A stretch of 64,000 nucleotides of DNA from Aquisalimonas sp007126095 (GTDB taxonomy: Bacteria > Pseudomonadota > Gammaproteobacteria > Nitrococcales > Aquisalimonadaceae), in contig NZ_JBLWFT010000001.1 of NCBI RefSeq assembly GCF_048323695.1, positions 620,001-684,000 of the forward strand, given 5' to 3'. Under the pieces are notes generated by a model, which made no database searches, was not told the origin of the DNA, and worked only from the letters and a program-made list of their open reading frames with translations. This document shows positions 62,582 through 64,000 of the stretch, piece by piece. Numbering within the stretch: position 1 is the first letter of the stretch; every line of letters begins with the position of its first letter. The translations under genes and the position numbers were made by a program.

Positions 62582-64000
62582 TCACTGTTCCACGCGGAAT
62601 TCGCTCACAAGATCCTGCAGCTCCGAGGACAGTCTGGCAAGCTCCTCGCTGGCGCGCCGCCCGCTCTGCACGCCTTCACTGCTCTCCTCGGCGACAGAGT
62701 TGATGGTGTCCACGTTACGGTTGATCTCCTCGGCCGTGGAGCTCTGCTCCTCGGCGGCGCTGGCGATCTGCGTGTTCATCTCGTTGATGCGGCTCACGGC
62801 GGCGGCGATGCCCTGCAGCGCTTCGCCGGCGTTCCGCGTCTGATCGACCACCGTCTGGGTCTGCGCACGACTGTGCTCGATGACCGTCACCGTGTCGCCG
62901 GTGCCCTTCTGCACCCGCTCAATCATTTCCTGGATTTCCTGGGTGGAGTCCTGGGTCCGCTGGGCCAGATTGCGCACTTCGTCGGCGACCACGGCGAATC
63001 CGCGCCCCTGCTCTCCCGCACGGGCGGCTTCAATGGCCGCATTCAGGGCGAGCAGATTGGTCTGCTCGGCGATGCCGCGAATCACCACCAGCACCGACCC
63101 GATCGCCTCGCTCTCCTGATTGAGGTTACCCACGGACTCGGCGGCACGCTCCATCTCCGAGGCGAGCGTGTTCACGGAAGCCACGGTTTCGTCCACCACC
63201 GACTGACCTTCATTCGCGCGGCCGTCGGCATCCGTCGCCGCCTGTGCCGCTTCGGTGGCGTTGCGGGCAACCTCTTGAACCGTGGCAGTCATCTCGTTCA
63301 TGGCCGTGGCAACGCTGTTGGTCTCCGAGCGCTGCCGATCCACACCGCTGGCCGTCTGCTCGGAGATGGCCGACATCTCCTCCGCGGACGACGCCAGCTG
63401 GCTAACGGCGTCGCGAACCTGCCCGATCATCCGCCCCAGCTGTTGCTGGAGCTGCTGGGCCGACGCGGCAATGGTGCCGAGCTCATCTTCGGTGTTACGG
63501 CGGACGGGCTGGCTGAAATCACCCTGCGCCAGGCGGTTCAGATCGGCCGAAAGCTCGGCCGCGGGCCGGATGATGCCCCGTTGCAGCAACGCCAGGAACA
63601 CGACGAACGCCACCCCGACAGCGACTGCCAGAAGCCCGAGGCTCATCCAGATGGCCGTTCCGGCCTGACCGAGATTGGAGTCGGTCTGCGCCGCGACCAC
63701 GTCCACCATGCCGTCACGGGCCTCGCGCAGTGCTTCGAGGCTCTCCTGCTCCGCCCCTTGGGCCCAGCTGTAACCCGCCATGGGATCGCCGTAGGTCTCC
63801 TGGAACACGTCTTTGGCTTCGCTGAACTGCGCCTCCATCTCCTGGTGCGCGGAGCGGAACCGGGCGAGGGATTCCAGTACGCTGTCATGTTCGATCTCGT
63901 CCATCAGCTGCGCGGACTCCGCCTGGATCTGCGCGTGGAAATCCTGGAAGTTCGCCCAGTGCTCCTCGCGGTAGTTCTCGCTGCCGCCACGCAGCAGGAG
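62582..64000 (-). CDS. Methyl-accepting chemotaxis protein, 5' end outside the window
   Basis: The frame is open to the window edge, so the N-terminus is missing; an internal ATG at 63904 is not the start. The visible protein has the end of a helical sensor domain (EHWANFQDFHAQIQAE and beyond), a membrane segment (about IWMSLGLLAVAVGVAFVVFLAL), a HAMP linker and the highly conserved signalling tip EQTNLLALNAAIEAARAGEQ with GRGFAVVADEVRNLAQRT. No flagellar or che gene is nearby. Confidence 0.95.
   Translation of the reverse strand, partial: LLLRGGSENYREEHWANFQDFHAQIQAESAQLMDEIEHDSVLESLARFRSAHQEMEAQFSEAKDVFQETYGDPMAGYSWAQGAEQESLEALREARDGMVDVVAAQTDSNLGQAGTAIWMSLGLLAVAVGVAFVVFLALLQRGIIRPAAELSADLNRLAQGDFSQPVRRNTEDELGTIAASAQQLQQQLGRMIGQVRDAVSQLASSAEEMSAISEQTASGVDRQRSETNSVATAMNEMTATVQEVARNATEAAQAATDADGRANEGQSVVDETVASVNTLASEMERAAESVGNLNQESEAIGSVLVVIRGIAEQTNLLALNAAIEAARAGEQGRGFAVVADEVRNLAQRTQDSTQEIQEMIERVQKGTGDTVTVIEHSRAQTQTVVDQTRNAGEALQGIAAAVSRINEMNTQIASAAEEQSSTAEEINRNVDTINSVAEESSEGVQSGRRASEELARLSSELQDLVSEFRVEQ

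Overview
The window is GC-rich DNA (about two thirds G+C by eye), densely coded on both strands, from a gammaproteobacterium. The clpS-clpA / infA-aat order, nudJ-mnmA-hflD, ppk-ppx, tamA-tamB, an E. coli-type aceA, lutABC-lldP and a TPP riboswitch before thiC are all gammaproteobacterial. A glycine-betaine ABC transporter and rather acidic envelope proteins suggest a salt-tolerant aerobic heterotroph, perhaps in or near the Ectothiorhodospiraceae; that placement is inference. Most of the window is core chromosome. I see no prophage, integron, CRISPR array, rRNA, tRNA or transposase gene.

Layout. 1-5.1 kb: the N-degron set (aat, bpt, clpA, clpS) around infA. 5.4-8.2 kb: isocitrate lyase divergent from a LysR regulator. 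8.3-13.5 kb: Nudix hydrolase, mnmA, hflD, aconitase. 13.8-18 kb: a MotY-like OmpA protein, a DsbA-family protein, a TetR regulator with a palindromic operator, and an unrecognised membrane protein. 18-22.2 kb: polyphosphate kinase facing ppx-sixA. 22.4-30.8 kb: typA, a structured palindromic element, a YgjP-like protease, then tamB and tamA. 30.9-34.6 kb: srkA, then a tightly coupled CYTH / YkuD-domain / nagZ operon and a thioesterase. 34.7-38.5 kb: gpmA, an SDR, DUF1499, and an LpoB-like lipoprotein with its partner. 38.9-42 kb: glycine-betaine transporter proVWX. 42.4-48 kb: TonB-dependent receptor, zapG, an unknown gene and a porin. 48-51.4 kb: MAPEG protein, small exported protein, arfB, a large lipoprotein, moaC. 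51.5-57 kb: phhB, lutABC and lactate permease. 57-64 kb: TPP riboswitch-thiC, a string of small unknown envelope proteins, two thioesterases, a DUF2750 protein and a truncated chemotaxis receptor.

How the genes fit together. Carbon flow is covered by lactate uptake and oxidation (lldP, lutABC), the glyoxylate shunt (aceA) and aconitase. Two 11-bp-spaced TGTCA-type repeats resembling Pho boxes lie before ppk and before the porin, suggesting a phosphate-starvation link. The envelope is strongly represented (TamAB, LpoB-like, porin, OmpA/MotY, NagZ with a signal-less YkuD enzyme likely to act in muropeptide recycling).

Repeats. A REP-like palindrome (9-bp arms GGTGGACCT/AGGTCCACC with a CTACG tail) occurs ten times between genes, often in facing pairs; one pair encloses a 10-bp tandem array. 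The most unusual non-coding feature is the roughly 180-bp nested palindromic element between typA and the YgjP-like gene.
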